Below are positions 63,339-64,000 of a DNA stretch of 64,000 bases, in pieces; the stretch's first letter is position 1; each line of letters opens with the position of its first letter. The notes under the pieces are model-generated. The model was not told where the DNA came from, did no database searches, and worked only from the letters and a program-made list of their open reading frames with translations. Location: contig NZ_JAETXM010000004.1 of NCBI RefSeq assembly GCF_024494465.1, forward strand, positions 62,001-126,000. Direction: 5' to 3'. Source of the DNA: Bacillus sp. V3B (lineage in GTDB: Bacteria > Bacillota > Bacilli > Bacillales > Cytobacillaceae). The translations under genes and the position numbers were made by a program.

Positions 63339-64000
63339 ATGAAACAAAACAATAAGAGAAGCGGATTGCAGTCTCTATTAGAAATTCTTGTCGTTTCAAC
63401 TAGACTTGGTTTCACATCCTTTGGTGGACCGGTTGCGCACCTAGGATACTTTCATGACGAATACATTCGAAGAAGAAAATGGATGGATGAAAAAAGCTAT
63501 GCTGACTTAGTTGTTTTATGTCAGTTTCTTCCGGGACCTGCTAGTAGTCAAGTTGGAATTGGGATTGGAGTGATGCGAGCAGGAGTTTTAGGTGGGATTG
63601 TCTCATTTATTGGATTTACACTTCCTTCTGTAATAGCATTAATTGTATTTGCCCTTATTCTTCAAGGGTTTGATATTGGCAATGCTGGGTGGATACACGG
63701 TTTAAAAATAGTAGCAGTAGCAGTCGTTGCCCATGCTATTTTAGGGATGGCACAAAAACTTACTCCTGATTTAAAGAGGAAAGCGATAGCTTTATTTGCA
63801 TTAGTGGGTACACTTTTATGGCAAGCAGCATTCACTCAAGTCGGGGTCATATTGATTTCTGCTTTTCTTGGTTATTTATTATATAAACAACACAAAGAAA
63901 ACGATGAATCAAGAATAATCTTTCCTATATCTCGTCACTTTGCCGTGATCTGCTTAATCATATTTTTTGGTCTACTCATTTTATTACCTATTTTGAGAGA
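63339..64000 (+). CDS. chrA: Chromate transporter ChrA, N-terminal part (runs off the window)
   Basis: The frame from ATG 63339 (RBS AGAAGG at 8 bases) is open to the window edge. It has the CHR-domain start LGFTSFGGPVAHLGYFHDEY, then CQFLPGPASSQVGIGIG, the conserved pattern of chromate exporters. At least six membrane segments follow in the visible part, so this is the long, two-CHR-domain form. ChrA exports chromate with sulfate-like handling. The PadR gene 17 bases upstream is the likely regulator. Confidence 0.9.
   Translation, partial: MKQNNKRSGLQSLLEILVVSTRLGFTSFGGPVAHLGYFHDEYIRRRKWMDEKSYADLVVLCQFLPGPASSQVGIGIGVMRAGVLGGIVSFIGFTLPSVIALIVFALILQGFDIGNAGWIHGLKIVAVAVVAHAILGMAQKLTPDLKRKAIALFALVGTLLWQAAFTQVGVILISAFLGYLLYKQHKENDESRIIFPISRHFAVICLIIFFGLLILLPILR

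Noticed and set aside
1-64000. CRISPR arrays, rRNA genes and integrated prophage
   Set aside because: No regularly spaced repeats with unique spacers, no rRNA-like sequence, and no integrase, capsid or terminase genes were seen.

Overview
The window looks like a chromosomal segment of a low-GC, spore-former-type Bacillota, most likely a Bacillaceae relative of Bacillus. The basis is the A+T-rich sequence, the strong AGGAGG-type ribosome binding sites, the GTG/TTG starts, and the close resemblance of several products to Bacillus proteins as I remember them (CodY, Des/DesR, Ung, PurF, DbpA). No rRNA, tRNA, CRISPR array, integrase or intact transposase was seen.

Layout. 1-2.2 kb: the end of a coiled-coil protein gene, a small hypothetical gene and an HpcH/HpaI aldolase. 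2.4-17.9 kb: a BREX phage-defence cluster, brxA-brxB-brxC-pglX1-pglX2-pglZ. It has two PglX methyltransferases and no brxL. It ends in a wrecked SNF2-type helicase gene that has lost its start codon and its 3' two thirds at a junction with ung. 17.9-24.6 kb: ung, a hypothetical gene, ilvD, a gene graveyard (a 131-bp MITE with 8-bp target repeats and scraps of a TrkA_C-domain protein and an amidohydrolase), then a stand-alone purF. 24.9-28.4 kb: a Fur-box-controlled ferric iron ABC importer. 28.5-36.1 kb: a GTP cyclohydrolase II, a MurE-like ligase without the usual specificity motif, an SDR protein without the usual catalytic residues, a TnpB-like remnant, an acyltransferase, an SGNH hydrolase and an aldo/keto reductase. 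36.6-43.3 kb: an isolated codY, a frameshifted small membrane gene, a pair of uncharacterised coiled-coil genes, an MFS exporter and an aromatic acid exporter. 43.8-48.9 kb: lapA, dbpA, and des followed directly by a degenerate desR with no desK. Three 194-bp copies of a strongly structured repeat lie in this stretch. 49.2-51.3 kb: thymidine kinase and an NhaC-type antiporter. 51.5-59.6 kb: a complete type I Wadjet anti-plasmid operon, jetABCD. 59.7-64 kb: a glutaredoxin-like gene, an ABC exporter operon with its TetR repressor and operator, and a PadR regulator followed by the start of a chromate transporter.

How the genes work together. BREX (phage) and Wadjet (plasmids) are two separate defence operons about 34 kb apart with housekeeping genes between them. 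BREX shows signs of diversification (duplicated pglX with a gene-conversion tract) and of decay (broken helicase, no BrxL). Wadjet looks intact. The strongest leads for something not well described are the 194-bp repeat, the two-PglX/no-BrxL BREX with covarying hairpins before each pglX, the des-desR locus without its kinase, and the coiled-coil gene pair at 38.5-40.5 kb. All family assignments come from reading motifs and remembered family features. No database search was run.
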